Assembly: GCF_009296165.1 (NCBI RefSeq)
Contig: NZ_VUAZ01000020.1
Coordinates: 1 to 43,508, forward strand
Length of the DNA: 43,508 nucleotides
Source: Pseudomonas kitaguniensis
Lineage (GTDB): Bacteria > Pseudomonadota > Gammaproteobacteria > Pseudomonadales > Pseudomonadaceae
Reading direction: 5' to 3'
Shown: one piece after another, positions 7,585 to 16,266 of the stretch
Layout: each line of letters starts with the position of its first letter
Position numbering within the stretch: the first letter of the stretch is position 1
Notes under the pieces: generated by a model
What the model was told of the DNA's origin: nothing
What the model saw: the letters and a program-made list of their open reading frames with translations, nothing else
Databases searched by the model: none
Program-made: the position numbers and the translations under genes

Positions 7585-8862
7585 ATGAGCAAGACCAACG
7601 CATCCCTGATGAAACGCCGCGAAGCCGCTGTACCGCGCGGTGTTGGCCAGATTCACCCGATCTTCGCTGAATCCGCGAAGAACGCCACCGTGACCGACGT
7701 TGAAGGTCGCGAGTTCATCGACTTCGCCGGCGGTATCGCCGTGCTGAACACCGGCCACGTGCACCCCAAAATCATCGCCGCCGTGACCGAGCAACTGAAC
7801 AAGCTGACCCACACCTGCTTCCAGGTATTGGCCTACGAGCCGTACGTAGAAGTGTGCGAAAAGATCAATGCCAAGGTGCCAGGTGATTTCGTCAAGAAAA
7901 CCCTGCTGGTCACCACCGGTTCCGAAGCGGTTGAAAACGCGGTGAAAATCGCCCGCGCTGCGACTGGCCGCGCCGGCGTGATCGCGTTTACCGGCGCTTA
8001 CCATGGCCGCACCATGATGACCCTGGGCCTGACCGGTAAAGTGGTGCCTTATTCGGCGGGCATGGGCTTGATGCCGGGCGGCGTGTTCCGCGCGCTGTAC
8101 CCGAACGAATTGCACGGCGTGAGCGTCGACGATGCGATCGCCAGCATCGAACGCATCTTCAAGAACGATGCCGAGCCGCGTGACATCGCCGCCATCATCA
8201 TCGAGCCAGTGCAGGGCGAAGGCGGTTTTTACGTCGCGCCTAAAGCCTTCATGAAGCGCCTGCGTGAGCTGTGCGACGCGCACGGCATTCTGCTGATCGC
8301 CGACGAAGTGCAAACCGGCGCCGGCCGCACCGGTACGTTCTTCGCCATGGAACAGATGGGCGTTGCTGCCGACCTGACCACCTTCGCCAAATCCATCGCG
8401 GGCGGCTTCCCGCTGGCCGGTGTGTGCGGCAAGGCTGAATACATGGACGCCATCGCGCCAGGCGGCCTGGGCGGCACTTACGCCGGTAGCCCGATTGCGT
8501 GCGCGGCGGCTTTGGCGGTGATGGAAGTGTTCGAAGAAGAGCACTTGCTGGACCGCTGCAAAGCCGTCGGCGAGCGCTTGGTGACCGGCCTGAAAGCTAT
8601 CCAGGCCAAGTACCCGGTGATCGGCGAAGTGCGTGCCTTGGGCGCGATGATCGCGCTGGAGCTGTTCGAAGATGGCGACAGCCACAAGCCGAACGCTGCT
8701 GCCGTGGCGGCTGTGGTCGCCAAGGCGCGCGACAAGGGCCTGATCCTGCTGTCTTGCGGCACTTACGGCAACGTGTTGCGTGTGTTGGTGCCGCTGACCT
8801 CGCCGGACGAGCAGTTGGACAAAGGTTTGGCGATCATTGAAGAGTGCTTCTCTGAGCTGTAA
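7585..8862 (+). CDS. gabT: 4-aminobutyrate aminotransferase
   Basis: A 425-residue class III PLP-dependent aminotransferase that moves the amino group of GABA to 2-oxoglutarate, giving succinate semialdehyde for GabD. Visible hallmarks are TTGSEAVENAVKIARAATGR (phosphate site, about residue 109), GAYHGRT (about 137), IIEPVQGEGGF (about 207), LLIADEVQTGAGRTG (about 234) and TFAKSIAGGFPLAG with the PLP lysine near 268. The ATG at 7585 has GAGGA 5-9 bases upstream and gives the standard length; the in-frame codon 18 bases earlier does not. The 182-base gap after gabD holds a mismatched hairpin (about 7422-7462) without a T run, so co-transcription with partial attenuation is possible. A strong terminator follows. 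Confidence 0.95.
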   Translation: MSKTNASLMKRREAAVPRGVGQIHPIFAESAKNATVTDVEGREFIDFAGGIAVLNTGHVHPKIIAAVTEQLNKLTHTCFQVLAYEPYVEVCEKINAKVPGDFVKKTLLVTTGSEAVENAVKIARAATGRAGVIAFTGAYHGRTMMTLGLTGKVVPYSAGMGLMPGGVFRALYPNELHGVSVDDAIASIERIFKNDAEPRDIAAIIIEPVQGEGGFYVAPKAFMKRLRELCDAHGILLIADEVQTGAGRTGTFFAMEQMGVAADLTTFAKSIAGGFPLAGVCGKAEYMDAIAPGGLGGTYAGSPIACAAALAVMEVFEEEHLLDRCKAVGERLVTGLKAIQAKYPVIGEVRALGAMIALELFEDGDSHKPNAAAVAAVVAKARDKGLILLSCGTYGNVLRVLVPLTSPDEQLDKGLAIIEECFSEL

Positions 8863-8885
8863 GCAGAGGCTGACTTGATCGACAG

Positions 8886-8912
8886 AAAAAACCCGCTTCG
8901 GCGGGTTTTTTT
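8886..8912 (+). terminator. Rho-independent terminator of gabDT
   Basis: AAAAAACCCGC-TTCG-GCGGGTTTTTTT: a stem with a stable TTCG tetraloop and a long T run, 24 bases after the gabT stop. The flanking A run makes it potentially bidirectional. Confidence 0.93.
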
Positions 8913-8974
8913 GTGCTTGGCGCTGCGCATTCTTGGCTGGTTGGTTGTGCGCAGGCAGCCTGATTGGTGTCTTT

Positions 8975-9059
8975 TGTGGGCGCGGGCTTGCTCGCGATGC
9001 GGGCACTTCGGAGCATCAGGCATACCGGGTTGAGGCCATCGCGAGCAAGCCCGCACACA
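8975..9059. repeat. REP doublet (REPIN)
   Basis: Two REP cores in inverted orientation (GCGGGCTTGCTCGCGATG and its complement CATCGCGAGCAAGCCCGC) flank about 38 bases. This is the common REPIN form of fluorescent pseudomonads and closely matches the copy at 33551-33637. It lies between the gabDT terminator and the end of the cyclase gene. Confidence 0.9.
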
Positions 9060-9098
9060 GTTGACTGCATTTCAACAGTGACTCAACGAGTGAGCGCT

Positions 9099-10097
9099 TT
9101 AACTGGCTATTACGCGGTTTTTGCCTTGGCGCTTGGCCTCATACATGGCCGCATCCGCCCGAGCGAACAGCACGTCCAGCGTTGAGTCATCTTCGCGCAG
9201 GTTGGAGAGGCCTTGGCTGACGGTCACGGTAAACGCGCGGCCTTCATAGTTGAAACTCAGTGCCTGAATCTCCTTGCCCAGCCGCTCGGCCACTTGCAAT
9301 GCCATTTCCGGCGGGCAACCGGGCAGCACGGCGGCGAACTCTTCGCCGCCAATGCGCCCGAACAGGTCGCCACGGCGCAATACGCCGCGACCGCTCTCGG
9401 CGATGCGCCGCAACACCTGGTCACCCTCCAGGTGGCCGTAGGTGTCGTTGACCTCTTTGAAGTCATCGATGTCCAGCAACAGGAAGGCCAGCGGCGCGCC
9501 TTGGGCGCAGGCGCTGTCGAACGCCTGGTTGGCGCATTCAAAAAAGTGCCTGCGGTTGCTGCTTTGGGTCAGCACGTCGGTGGTCGCCAGACGGTGCAGT
9601 TCCAGCTCCATCTGTTTCTTTTCGGTGATGTCTTCAGCCATGCCGACCACGATCACCGGCTCGCCGGGTTCGACCTGCTGGTTGATATAGCATTTGTCAC
9701 TCAGCCAGCGAATCTGCCCGTCGGCGGTGATGATGCGGTACTCGCGGTCTTCCACGGCGCCTTGCTCCAGGACCCGGGCGAGGCTTTGTTCGGCGTAGTC
9801 GAGGTCTTCGGGATGAATGCTGTTGCGCCATTCGCGATGATCGCCCAGCAACATACCCGATGAACGGCCAAATACCCGTTCATAAGCCGGGCTGACATAC
9901 AGCACGCGGCGGGTTTCCCAATCAATTGCCCATAGCACGGCGTTCACACTGACCAGCAGTGAACTGAGCAGTTGTTCGCGCTCGCTCAGCCGCTCGACTT
10001 CGCCCTGGGCGTGCATCAGCGCCAGCAGGGTAGCTGCCGCCGAACGGGGTGTTTCAGCCGTCGGGGTATCGGGCAGGTAGGGCTTTTCGTGAACCAT
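9099..10097 (-). CDS. PAS-GGDEF diguanylate cyclase
   Basis: A 332-residue cytosolic protein. An N-terminal helix (LSEREQLLSSLLVSVNAVLW) leads into a PAS/PAC domain (about residues 45-160; YVSPAYERVFGRS, EYRIITADGQIRWLSD, GMAEDITEKK). A complete GGDEF domain follows (about 165-330). The active-site motif is GGEEF, and RRGD precedes it by five residues, matching the RxxD inhibitory site, so the enzyme should make c-di-GMP and be product-inhibited. It has no membrane segment, so the PAS domain probably senses a cytosolic or diffusible signal. The ATG at 10097 is preferred over GTG at 10103 because AGAGAGAG lies 8 bases upstream. It resembles the PAS-GGDEF gene near desA in P. aeruginosa (recalled as PA0290). 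Confidence 0.9.
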   Translation of the reverse strand: MVHEKPYLPDTPTAETPRSAAATLLALMHAQGEVERLSEREQLLSSLLVSVNAVLWAIDWETRRVLYVSPAYERVFGRSSGMLLGDHREWRNSIHPEDLDYAEQSLARVLEQGAVEDREYRIITADGQIRWLSDKCYINQQVEPGEPVIVVGMAEDITEKKQMELELHRLATTDVLTQSSNRRHFFECANQAFDSACAQGAPLAFLLLDIDDFKEVNDTYGHLEGDQVLRRIAESGRGVLRRGDLFGRIGGEEFAAVLPGCPPEMALQVAERLGKEIQALSFNYEGRAFTVTVSQGLSNLREDDSTLDVLFARADAAMYEAKRQGKNRVIAS

Positions 10098-10423
10098 CGG
10101 CACAACTCTCTCTGGGCGCGCCGCAGGATGGAGCAGCGGTCACTACAAGGGCCACCATGATGGCGAAGTGTTCATTGAGAGAGGGTAAATGCGGTGAAGT
10201 TCCGTGAATGGGGTGACTAAGAACTGACGTCAGAAAGTGGTGACAAAGCGAAATTTGAGCTTTGCAAGGGGGCTGGGGCGGTAGTTTATGCGGGGTTTTT
10301 TGATGAACGTGGGCGTTGGGTTTCAGGGGCGCTACGCGCCCCAACGCAGGCAAGCCCGCTCGCCACAGAAAGCCCATTCACCAAGGCAAGCCCGACCGTT
10401 CCATTCGGGCTGTGAATACCCGG
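10098..10423. other. Gap between desA and the cyclase gene
   Basis: No gene is seen. CTGACGTCAG (10225-10234) is a perfect 10-base palindrome about 130 bases upstream of the cyclase start and may be an operator. At 10323-10373 there is a degenerate REP: GGGGCGCTACGCGCCCC followed by CAAGCCCGCTCGCCACAG. It may also stop or shield the desA transcript, since no T-run terminator is visible. Confidence 0.5.
10323..10373. repeat. Degenerate REP element
   Basis: A stem GGGGCG-CTACG-CGCCCC is followed by GGCAAGCCCGCTCGCCACAG, one REP arm in the reverse orientation. The partner arm is not intact. Confidence 0.65.
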
Positions 10424-11608
10424 TTATAACGCCGCGGGGCGCAGGGAGTAAGTCTTCAATTGGTGCGCAAAGTCGCGCAGCGATTGAATGCCGCTCGCCT
10501 CGGCCTCATGCACCCACTCCTTGATCGCGGCCAGCATATCGTGGCCGTTGGAGCTGGTTTTGAGCCAGATCTGTTGCAACGCCAGGCGCTTCTCGTAGAT
10601 CACTTTCAGGGCGTGGCTGTGTTCCAGCAGGCTTTGGATGCGCAGGTGGTGGCGGTCATCCAGCAGGCTGGTTTCACGCGACAGCAGGCGCTTGGCACGG
10701 TGGAATTGGTGGCGCACCGAATGATCAACCTTCCCAAGCTCTTGCTTGACCAGTGGGCCGATAACCAACTTGCGGTACTGGGCCATGATCTGGAAGCGGT
10801 TGTTGAGGATCGCCATGGCGGTGTCCATGTCCAGGTGGCCCTTGCCCTCCACGCGGTGCGCGATAGGCGCTACGCGCTGCACTTTGGCCAGGCGCAGGAA
10901 GCTGAACACTTTGATCCACGCCCAACCGAGGTCGAACTCCCACTTTTTCACCGACAGCTTGGCCGAGTTGGGGTAGGTGTGGTGATTGTTGTGCAGTTCT
11001 TCGCCGCCGACGATGATGCCCCACGGCACGAGGTTGGTCGCCGCGTCACGGCATTCGAAGTTGCGATAGCCCACGGCGTGCCCAAGGCCGTTGATGACAC
11101 CGGCGGCCCAGAAGGGGATCCACATCATCTGGATCGCCCAGATGGTGACGCCGATGGTGCCGAACAGCAGCAGGTCGATCACGCCCATGATCGCCACGCC
11201 CAGCAGCGGGTAGGGCGTGTAGACGTTGCGTTCGATCCAGTCGTCCGGGCAGTTCTTGCCGTAGATGCGCAAGGTCTCGGGGTTCTCCGCCTCGGTGCGA
11301 TAAAGCTCGGCACCTTTGCGCAGTACCGTGGACAAACCTTTTATGACCGGGCTGTGCGGGTCATCGACGGTTTCGCATTTGGCGTGGTGTTTGCGGTGGA
11401 TGGCGGTCCACTCGCGGGTGTTCTGCGCCGTGGTCAGCCACAGCCAGAAGCGGAAGAAGTGTTTCAGGCCGGCATTCAGCTCTAACGAGCGATGGGCTGA
11501 ATATCGGTGCAGATAGACCGTGACCCCAATGATGGTCACGTGGGTCATCAACAACGTGACTGCAACCAGTTGCCAGGCTGACAGGTCAAGAAAACCGTTG
11601 TACCACAT
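10424..11608 (-). CDS. desA: Membrane delta-9 fatty acid desaturase
   Basis: A 394-residue integral membrane desaturase that inserts a cis double bond into saturated acyl chains, using oxygen and an electron donor. The three di-iron histidine boxes are present: HRYSAH (about residue 35), HRKHH (about 72) and HNNHH (about 205), set among hydrophobic segments (QLVAVTLLMTHVTIIGVTVYL; LLGVAIMGVIDLLLFGTIGV). The C-terminal third is a helical soluble tail. The start MWYNGFLDLSAW (11608) gives the length I recall for P. aeruginosa DesA; the open frame upstream to 11647 is not needed. I call DesA (acts on existing phospholipids) rather than DesB (acts on acyl-CoA) because of the neighbouring PAS-GGDEF-EAL, oscA and sbp genes and the absence of a desT regulator. 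Confidence 0.82.
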   Translation of the reverse strand: MWYNGFLDLSAWQLVAVTLLMTHVTIIGVTVYLHRYSAHRSLELNAGLKHFFRFWLWLTTAQNTREWTAIHRKHHAKCETVDDPHSPVIKGLSTVLRKGAELYRTEAENPETLRIYGKNCPDDWIERNVYTPYPLLGVAIMGVIDLLLFGTIGVTIWAIQMMWIPFWAAGVINGLGHAVGYRNFECRDAATNLVPWGIIVGGEELHNNHHTYPNSAKLSVKKWEFDLGWAWIKVFSFLRLAKVQRVAPIAHRVEGKGHLDMDTAMAILNNRFQIMAQYRKLVIGPLVKQELGKVDHSVRHQFHRAKRLLSRETSLLDDRHHLRIQSLLEHSHALKVIYEKRLALQQIWLKTSSNGHDMLAAIKEWVHEAEASGIQSLRDFAHQLKTYSLRPAAL

Positions 11609-11774
11609 AGGCTGTATGGCCCTCTGATAAAGTAAAAAACAGCTCACGCATTATCACTAAGCCTACAAAGAAAACCAGCCGCTCTTTCAGATAGGAGTGA
11701 CCGGATGTTTCTTATTCTATAATCCGCAGTCTTTGTAGGGCGATTTTGTTTTTTGGGTAAGGATTACTGACTAT

Positions 11775-13685
11775 ATGCTGTTTTCGTACCGAGGTGCCTT
11801 GGGAGTGGGGCTGGCATACCTGCTGGTTTCCATCGTGTGGCTTCAGCTCGGCAACCACTTATTGATCGAGTTTCTCGATGACCCACGGGATCTGGGGCTC
11901 TGGCGTGAGGTGCTCGGGTATGTGTGGGTGGCGCTCAGTGCGCTGGCCATCTACCTGATATGTGCGCGTTCTGCCCGCACCCATCAACTGCAGCAACCTC
12001 TTCAGGAAAACCGCGAGCGCTTGCGCCAAGCTGCCGCCGTGTTCGATTGCACCCGAGAAGGGGTGCTGGTCACCGACGCGCAGGGGCTGATCGTGCACGT
12101 CAACCGGGCTTTTATGGAGATAACCGGGTATAGCCGCGAAGACGTAATGGGCGAGCAACCGAGCCTGTTGAAATCCGGGCACCACCCGTCGAATTTTTAT
12201 CAGCAGATGTTTCAGGCCCTGGAGCGCACAGGCGAATGGAGCGGTGAAATCTGGAACCGGCGCAAAAGCGGTGAAATTTATCCACAGTGGCAAACCATCC
12301 GCGTGATCCCGGATGACCAGGGCGATGTCAGTCATTACGTCGCGGTGTTTTCCGACATCAGCGCCATCAAGGATTCCCAGCACGAACTGGCGCACCTCGC
12401 CCACCACGACCCGCTGACCGACCTGCCCAACCGCCTGTTGTTCACCGACCGCGCCGAGCAGGCGTTGGCCTCGGCGCAAGTGCACAAGCGCGGCTGTGCC
12501 TTGCTGCTGCTGGACCTGGACCACTTCAAAATCATCAACGACAGCCTCGGCCATAACGTCGGCGACCAGTTGCTCAAAGCGGTGGGCGAGCGGCTTAAAG
12601 GCCTGTTCGGCCCCGGCGTGACCTTGGCGCGCCTCGGTGGGGATGAGTTCGCCGTACTGGCAGAAAGTTGTCCACAGGTGGTGCAGGCCGCCGCGTTGGC
12701 GCAACGCATGCTCGATGCCATGAAGCAGCCCTTTATATTTGACGGCCACCAGTTGTTTATCAGTGCCAGCCTCGGCATCAGCCTGTTCCCGAGTGATGCG
12801 CTGAGCGCCGAACAGTTGCTGCGTAATGCCGATTCCGCGCTGTTCAAGGCCAAGAGCGCCGGCCGCGAAAGCTACGCGCTGTATACCGAAGAGCTGACCG
12901 CGCATGCGCAGAATCGCGTCGAGGTGGCCAGCGAGTTGCGCCGCGCCCTCGATCAGCAAGAACTGCGCGTCTACTACCAACCGGTGCACGACCTGCGCGG
13001 TGGCCGCCTGATCGGCGTCGAAGCCCTGGTGCGCTGGGAGCACCCGGAGCGGGGCATGGTGCCGCCGGGCGACTTCATCCCCATCGCCGAACGTACCGGG
13101 CTGATTGCCGACATTGACGCCTGGGTCATGGGCCAGGCCTGCCGCCAGATGTGTGAATGGCTGGCGGGCGGCGCGCCGCTGAGCTTTATCGCGGTTAACG
13201 TCTCCAGCCGGTTGTTTGCCCGTCGCGAGTTGTACCAGCAAGTGGCTCAGGTACTGCACACCACCGGCCTGGACCCTGCGTTCCTTGAGCTTGAAGTGAC
13301 TGAAAGCGCAGTGATGGACGACCCCGAAGTGGCCCTTGAACAGTTGCACCGCCTGCGCGAACTGGGCCTGCAACTGGCGATCGACGACTTTGGCACCGGT
13401 TATTCCTCGCTGCTGCGCCTCAAGCGCCTGCCGGTGCAAAAGCTCAAGATCGACCAGGGTTTTGTTGCCGGGTTGCCGTGGGATGAAGACGACGCGGCGA
13501 TTGTGCGCGTGGTCATTGCCTTGGCGAAAAGCATGGGCATGCAGGTGCACGCCGAAGGCATCGAGCAAGTCGAGCAGGCGCGGTTTCTGTTGGATCAGGA
13601 ATGCGATATGGGCCAAGGGTATTGGTTCGGGCGCCCAATGCCGGCGCATCAGATTGATTGGTCACGTGCGCCAGCCATCCGATAG
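11775..13685 (+). CDS. Membrane PAS-GGDEF-EAL protein, probable c-di-GMP phosphodiesterase
   Basis: A 636-residue protein. Two N-terminal membrane segments (about residues 8-31 and 47-63) are followed by a short coiled linker and a PAS/PAC domain (about 86-200; VLVTDAQGLIVHVNRAFMEI). Next comes GGDEF (about 205-370; RLGGDEFAVLAES) and then EAL (about 385-630). The EAL domain keeps EALVRWEHP, the NVSS segment, LEVTES, DDFGTGYSSL, KIDQGF and the Glu of EGIEQVEQ, so it should hydrolyse c-di-GMP. The GGDEF motif is intact but the RxxD inhibitory site is missing (PGVT in that place), so this domain may be regulatory or weakly active. It is divergent from desA with 166 bases between starts. The position matches the gene I recall as PA0285 (PipA) in P. 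aeruginosa, which is probably longer. Confidence 0.9.
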   Translation: MLFSYRGALGVGLAYLLVSIVWLQLGNHLLIEFLDDPRDLGLWREVLGYVWVALSALAIYLICARSARTHQLQQPLQENRERLRQAAAVFDCTREGVLVTDAQGLIVHVNRAFMEITGYSREDVMGEQPSLLKSGHHPSNFYQQMFQALERTGEWSGEIWNRRKSGEIYPQWQTIRVIPDDQGDVSHYVAVFSDISAIKDSQHELAHLAHHDPLTDLPNRLLFTDRAEQALASAQVHKRGCALLLLDLDHFKIINDSLGHNVGDQLLKAVGERLKGLFGPGVTLARLGGDEFAVLAESCPQVVQAAALAQRMLDAMKQPFIFDGHQLFISASLGISLFPSDALSAEQLLRNADSALFKAKSAGRESYALYTEELTAHAQNRVEVASELRRALDQQELRVYYQPVHDLRGGRLIGVEALVRWEHPERGMVPPGDFIPIAERTGLIADIDAWVMGQACRQMCEWLAGGAPLSFIAVNVSSRLFARRELYQQVAQVLHTTGLDPAFLELEVTESAVMDDPEVALEQLHRLRELGLQLAIDDFGTGYSSLLRLKRLPVQKLKIDQGFVAGLPWDEDDAAIVRVVIALAKSMGMQVHAEGIEQVEQARFLLDQECDMGQGYWFGRPMPAHQIDWSRAPAIR

Positions 13686-13698
13686 GCAACACCGGGCC

Positions 13699-13728
13699 AA
13701 TGTGGGAGAGGGCTTGCTCCCGCATTGG
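13699..13728. repeat. Single REP element
   Basis: AATGTGGGAGAGGGCTTGCTCCCGCATTG forms an imperfect hairpin with the REP core. It lies 14 bases past the GGDEF-EAL stop and may act as its terminator or 3' stabiliser, since no T run is present. Confidence 0.75.
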
Positions 13729-13817
13729 AGCTACTCCAGCGTTACTGTTGGCGCTGCCGGCAAAAATCCCCTCGCAACCCCACGGCCCGCCAGAAAATTC
13801 TTTCTGGTTATATAAAC

Positions 13818-13843
13818 ATTCTTAAATAGTATTTTTAAGAATA
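13818..13843. promoter_or_regulatory. AT-rich palindrome upstream of oscA, candidate CysB or sulfur-control site
   Basis: ATTCTTAAA and TTTAAGAAT are inverted around a short AT spacer, about 80 bases before the oscA start, in an otherwise GC-rich chromosome. Sulfate uptake genes in pseudomonads are activated by the LysR-type protein CysB, whose sites are AT-rich and partly symmetrical, so this is a plausible CysB target. The assignment is inference from position and symmetry. Confidence 0.5.
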
Positions 13844-13921
13844 TCCGCGCTTATCTACTATCGCCCTACGCCGCAAGCAGTGCCGCCACTGCGAGGCACT
13901 ATTCATTTCAGGAGCGAGACC

Positions 13922-14104
13922 ATGAGCGCATCTCTACGTAGCGTCGACGGCCAGGACGAAGCAGCCATTTTGCGTGAGATCCAGAGCGCCTTGCGCGACC
14001 TGCGGTTTGGCGCGGTGGAAATCACTGTGCACAACGCCCAGGTCGTACAAATCGAACGCAAAGAAAAATTCCGTTTGCAGAACCCCGGCAACAAACCGGC
14101 TTAA
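13922..14104 (+). CDS. oscA: Sulfur-starvation small protein OscA (DUF2292 family)
   Basis: A 60-residue protein (DEAAILREIQSALRDLRFGA, then VEITVHNAQVVQIERKEKFR) that matches the small DUF2292 proteins encoded immediately upstream of sbp in pseudomonads. OscA was described as needed for growth on organosulfur compounds; its biochemical role is not established. AGGAGCGAG lies 5-13 bases before the ATG. The stop is 75 bases before sbp on the same strand with no terminator, so it is probably the first gene of the sulfate transport operon. Confidence 0.85.
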   Translation: MSASLRSVDGQDEAAILREIQSALRDLRFGAVEITVHNAQVVQIERKEKFRLQNPGNKPA

Positions 14105-14179
14105 GCGACACCGGCGATTCGCATGCCAGACCCGCAACTATAAGAAAAAGCCAACACCCCAGAATTTCAGGAGCCTTCT

Positions 14180-15190
14180 ATGTCGTCGATTCGCCGTTAC
14201 GCCCTGGCCGCACTGGCCAGTGCTGTGTTTGCAGGTTCCGCTGTTGCCAAGGACTACGAGTTGCTTAACGTCTCGTACGACCCTACCCGTGAGCTGTACC
14301 AGGACTACAACGCTGAGTTCACCAATTTCTGGAAACAGTCCCACCCCGGTGACAACGTCAAGATCCAGCAATCTCACGGTGGTTCGGGCAAGCAAGGCCG
14401 GGCAGTCATCGACGGCCTGCGCGCTGACGTGGTGACGTTGGCCCTGGCCGGTGACATCGACGAAATCGCCAAGTTGGGCAAAACCCTGCCGGAAAACTGG
14501 CAAACCCGCCTGCCGGATGCGAGCACCCCGTACACCTCGACCATCGTGTTCCTGGTGCGCAAGGGCAACCCTAAAGGCATCAAGGATTGGGGCGACCTGA
14601 TCAAAAAAGACGTGTCGGTGATCACCCCGAACCCGAAAACCTCCGGCGGCGCCCGCTGGAACTTCCTCGCCGCCTGGGCCTACGGCCTGAAAGCCGGTGG
14701 CAGCGAAGCCAAGGCGCAGGAATACGTTCAAGCGCTGTTCAAGCACGTGCCGATCCTCGACACCGGCGCTCGCGGTTCGACCATCACCTTCGTCAACAAC
14801 GGTCAGGGTGACGTGTTGCTGGCGTGGGAGAACGAAGCGTTCCTGGCGCTGAAAGAAGACGGCGGCGCCGACAAGTTCGACATCGTGGTGCCTTCGCTGT
14901 CGATCCTCGCGGAGCCGCCGGTGGCCGTGGTCGACAAGAACGCCGAGAAAAAGGGCAACACCGAGATCGCGACCGAATACCTCAAACACCTGTACAGCCC
15001 GGCTGGCCAAGAGATTGCGGCGAAGAACTTCTACCGCCCACGCGATGCAGCATTGGCCGCCAAATACGCCCAACAGTTCCCGAAACTGGACCTGGTGACT
15101 ATCGACAAAGACTTCGGCGGCTGGAAAACTGCCCAACCGAAATTCTTCAATGACGGTGGCGTGTTCGACCAGATCTACACGGCGCAGTAA
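14180..15190 (+). CDS. sbp: Periplasmic sulfate-binding protein
   Basis: A 336-residue substrate-binding protein of the sulfate/thiosulfate ABC importer. A cleavable signal peptide ([20 protein letters not shown], cleavage after AVA) is followed by the conserved start [20 protein letters not shown]. Family motifs are [21 protein letters not shown] (oxyanion-binding loop), [20 protein letters not shown] and [27 protein letters not shown] ribosome site lies about 8 bases before the ATG. It follows oscA and precedes cysT, but a long REPIN hairpin separates it from the permease genes, as often seen after highly expressed binding-protein genes. Confidence 0.95.
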   Translation: MSSIRRYALAALASAVFAGSAVAKDYELLNVSYDPTRELYQDYNAEFTNFWKQSHPGDNVKIQQSHGGSGKQGRAVIDGLRADVVTLALAGDIDEIAKLGKTLPENWQTRLPDASTPYTSTIVFLVRKGNPKGIKDWGDLIKKDVSVITPNPKTSGGARWNFLAAWAYGLKAGGSEAKAQEYVQALFKHVPILDTGARGSTITFVNNGQGDVLLAWENEAFLALKEDGGADKFDIVVPSLSILAEPPVAVVDKNAEKKGNTEIATEYLKHLYSPAGQEIAAKNFYRPRDAALAAKYAQQFPKLDLVTIDKDFGGWKTAQPKFFNDGGVFDQIYTAQ

Positions 15191-15234
15191 GCAACACTAC
15201 TGGCAGGAGCAAGTTTTCTGTGTGACGCACTCAT

Positions 15235-15367
15235 TGTGGCGAGGGGGCTTGCTCCCGTTGTAGTGCGAAGCGCTCCCAAACCGGTATCCGAGATGCGCCT
15301 GATGCATCTGGGTCGCCTGGTTTTGGGGCCGCTTCGCAACCCAACGGGAGCAAGCCCCCTCGCCACA
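15235..15367. repeat. Long REPIN hairpin inside the sulfate operon
   Basis: The two ends are perfect 26-base inverted copies: TGTGGCGAGGGGGCTTGCTC continuing to CCGTTG, and its complement at 15342-15367. Inside them GCGAAGCG pairs with CGCTTCGC and CCCAAAACC-like bases pair further in, with AGATGC/GCATCT at the centre. The whole 133 bases can therefore fold into one long stem. No T run follows. Confidence 0.9.
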
Positions 15368-15434
15368 GTGAGCTAACCTTTGCAGGTGCGGCGCGCTCTT
15401 ACAGTGGTCTCTACCCCGTTAACCAAGGACTCTT

Positions 15435-16253
15435 ATGTCGCGTCGTATTTCCCCCGTCATACCCGGCTTCGGGCTGACGCTGGGCTACACCGTCGTGTAC
15501 CTCAGCCTGATTGTGCTCATCCCGCTGGCGGCGATGTTTGTACACGCCGCCCAACTCACTTGGGATCAGTTCTGGAACATCATCTCGGCACCGCGCGTGC
15601 TTGCCGCGTTGAAACTGAGTTTCAGCACCGCGCTTTACGCGGCGCTGATCAACGGCGTTATCGGTACGCTGCTGGCGTGGGTGCTGGTGCGCTACACCTT
15701 CCCCGGCCGCAAGATCATCGATGCGATGATTGACCTGCCGTTCGCCCTGCCCACCGCTGTCGCCGGTATCGCACTGACGGCGCTGTACACGCCCAACGGC
15801 CTGGTTGGCCAATTCGCCGCAGACCTCGGCTTCAAAATCGCCTACACGCCGCTGGGCATCACCCTGGCACTGACCTTCGTCACGCTGCCGTTTGTGGTGC
15901 GCACGGTGCAGCCGGTACTCGCTGACATCCCCCGCGAAATCGAAGAAGCCGCCGCCTGCCTGGGCGCCAAGCCATTGCAGGTGTTCCGCTACATCCTCGT
16001 GCCCGCGTTGTTGCCCGCCTGGCTGACCGGTTTCGCGCTGGCGTTTGCGCGTGGCGTCGGTGAGTACGGTTCGGTGATTTTCATTGCTGGCAACATGCCG
16101 ATGAAAACCGAGATTTTGCCGTTGCTGATCATGGTCAAGCTCGACCAATACGACTACCGCGGTGCCACCTCCATTGGCGTGCTGATGCTGGTGGTTTCCT
16201 TTGTTTTGCTGCTGCTGATCAACTTGTTGCAGCGGCGCATCGAACGTCCATAA
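15435..16253 (+). CDS. cysT: Sulfate/thiosulfate ABC transporter permease CysT (CysU)
   Basis: A 272-residue inner membrane permease with about six membrane segments. The EAA loop that docks the ATPase reads [28 protein letters not shown] (about residues 173-200) and is followed by [21 protein letters not shown], characteristic of CysT. It should pair with CysW as the heterodimeric pore of Sbp-CysTWA. ACCAAGGAC is the ribosome site. The end lies 13 bases before cysW, so the genes are co-transcribed. Confidence 0.94.
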   Translation: MSRRISPVIPGFGLTLGYTVVYLSLIVLIPLAAMFVHAAQLTWDQFWNIISAPRVLAALKLSFSTALYAALINGVIGTLLAWVLVRYTFPGRKIIDAMIDLPFALPTAVAGIALTALYTPNGLVGQFAADLGFKIAYTPLGITLALTFVTLPFVVRTVQPVLADIPREIEEAAACLGAKPLQVFRYILVPALLPAWLTGFALAFARGVGEYGSVIFIAGNMPMKTEILPLLIMVKLDQYDYRGATSIGVLMLVVSFVLLLLINLLQRRIERP

Positions 16254-16266
16254 GGAGGCGCGGAAC

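Noticed and set aside
7462..9006. 514-codon open frame on the minus strand opposite gabT
   Set aside because: It is antisense to a clear gabT and rich in His, Gln and Arg, the signature of a shadow frame in GC-rich DNA.
10424..11608. Assignment as DesB (acyl-CoA desaturase)
   Set aside because: The neighbourhood matches that recalled for DesA and there is no desT regulator gene next to it; the histidine boxes alone do not separate the two.
11859..13649. 596-codon open frame opposite the GGDEF-EAL gene
   Set aside because: Shadow frame with His/Gln/Arg-rich composition; the sense strand encodes an intact multidomain protein.
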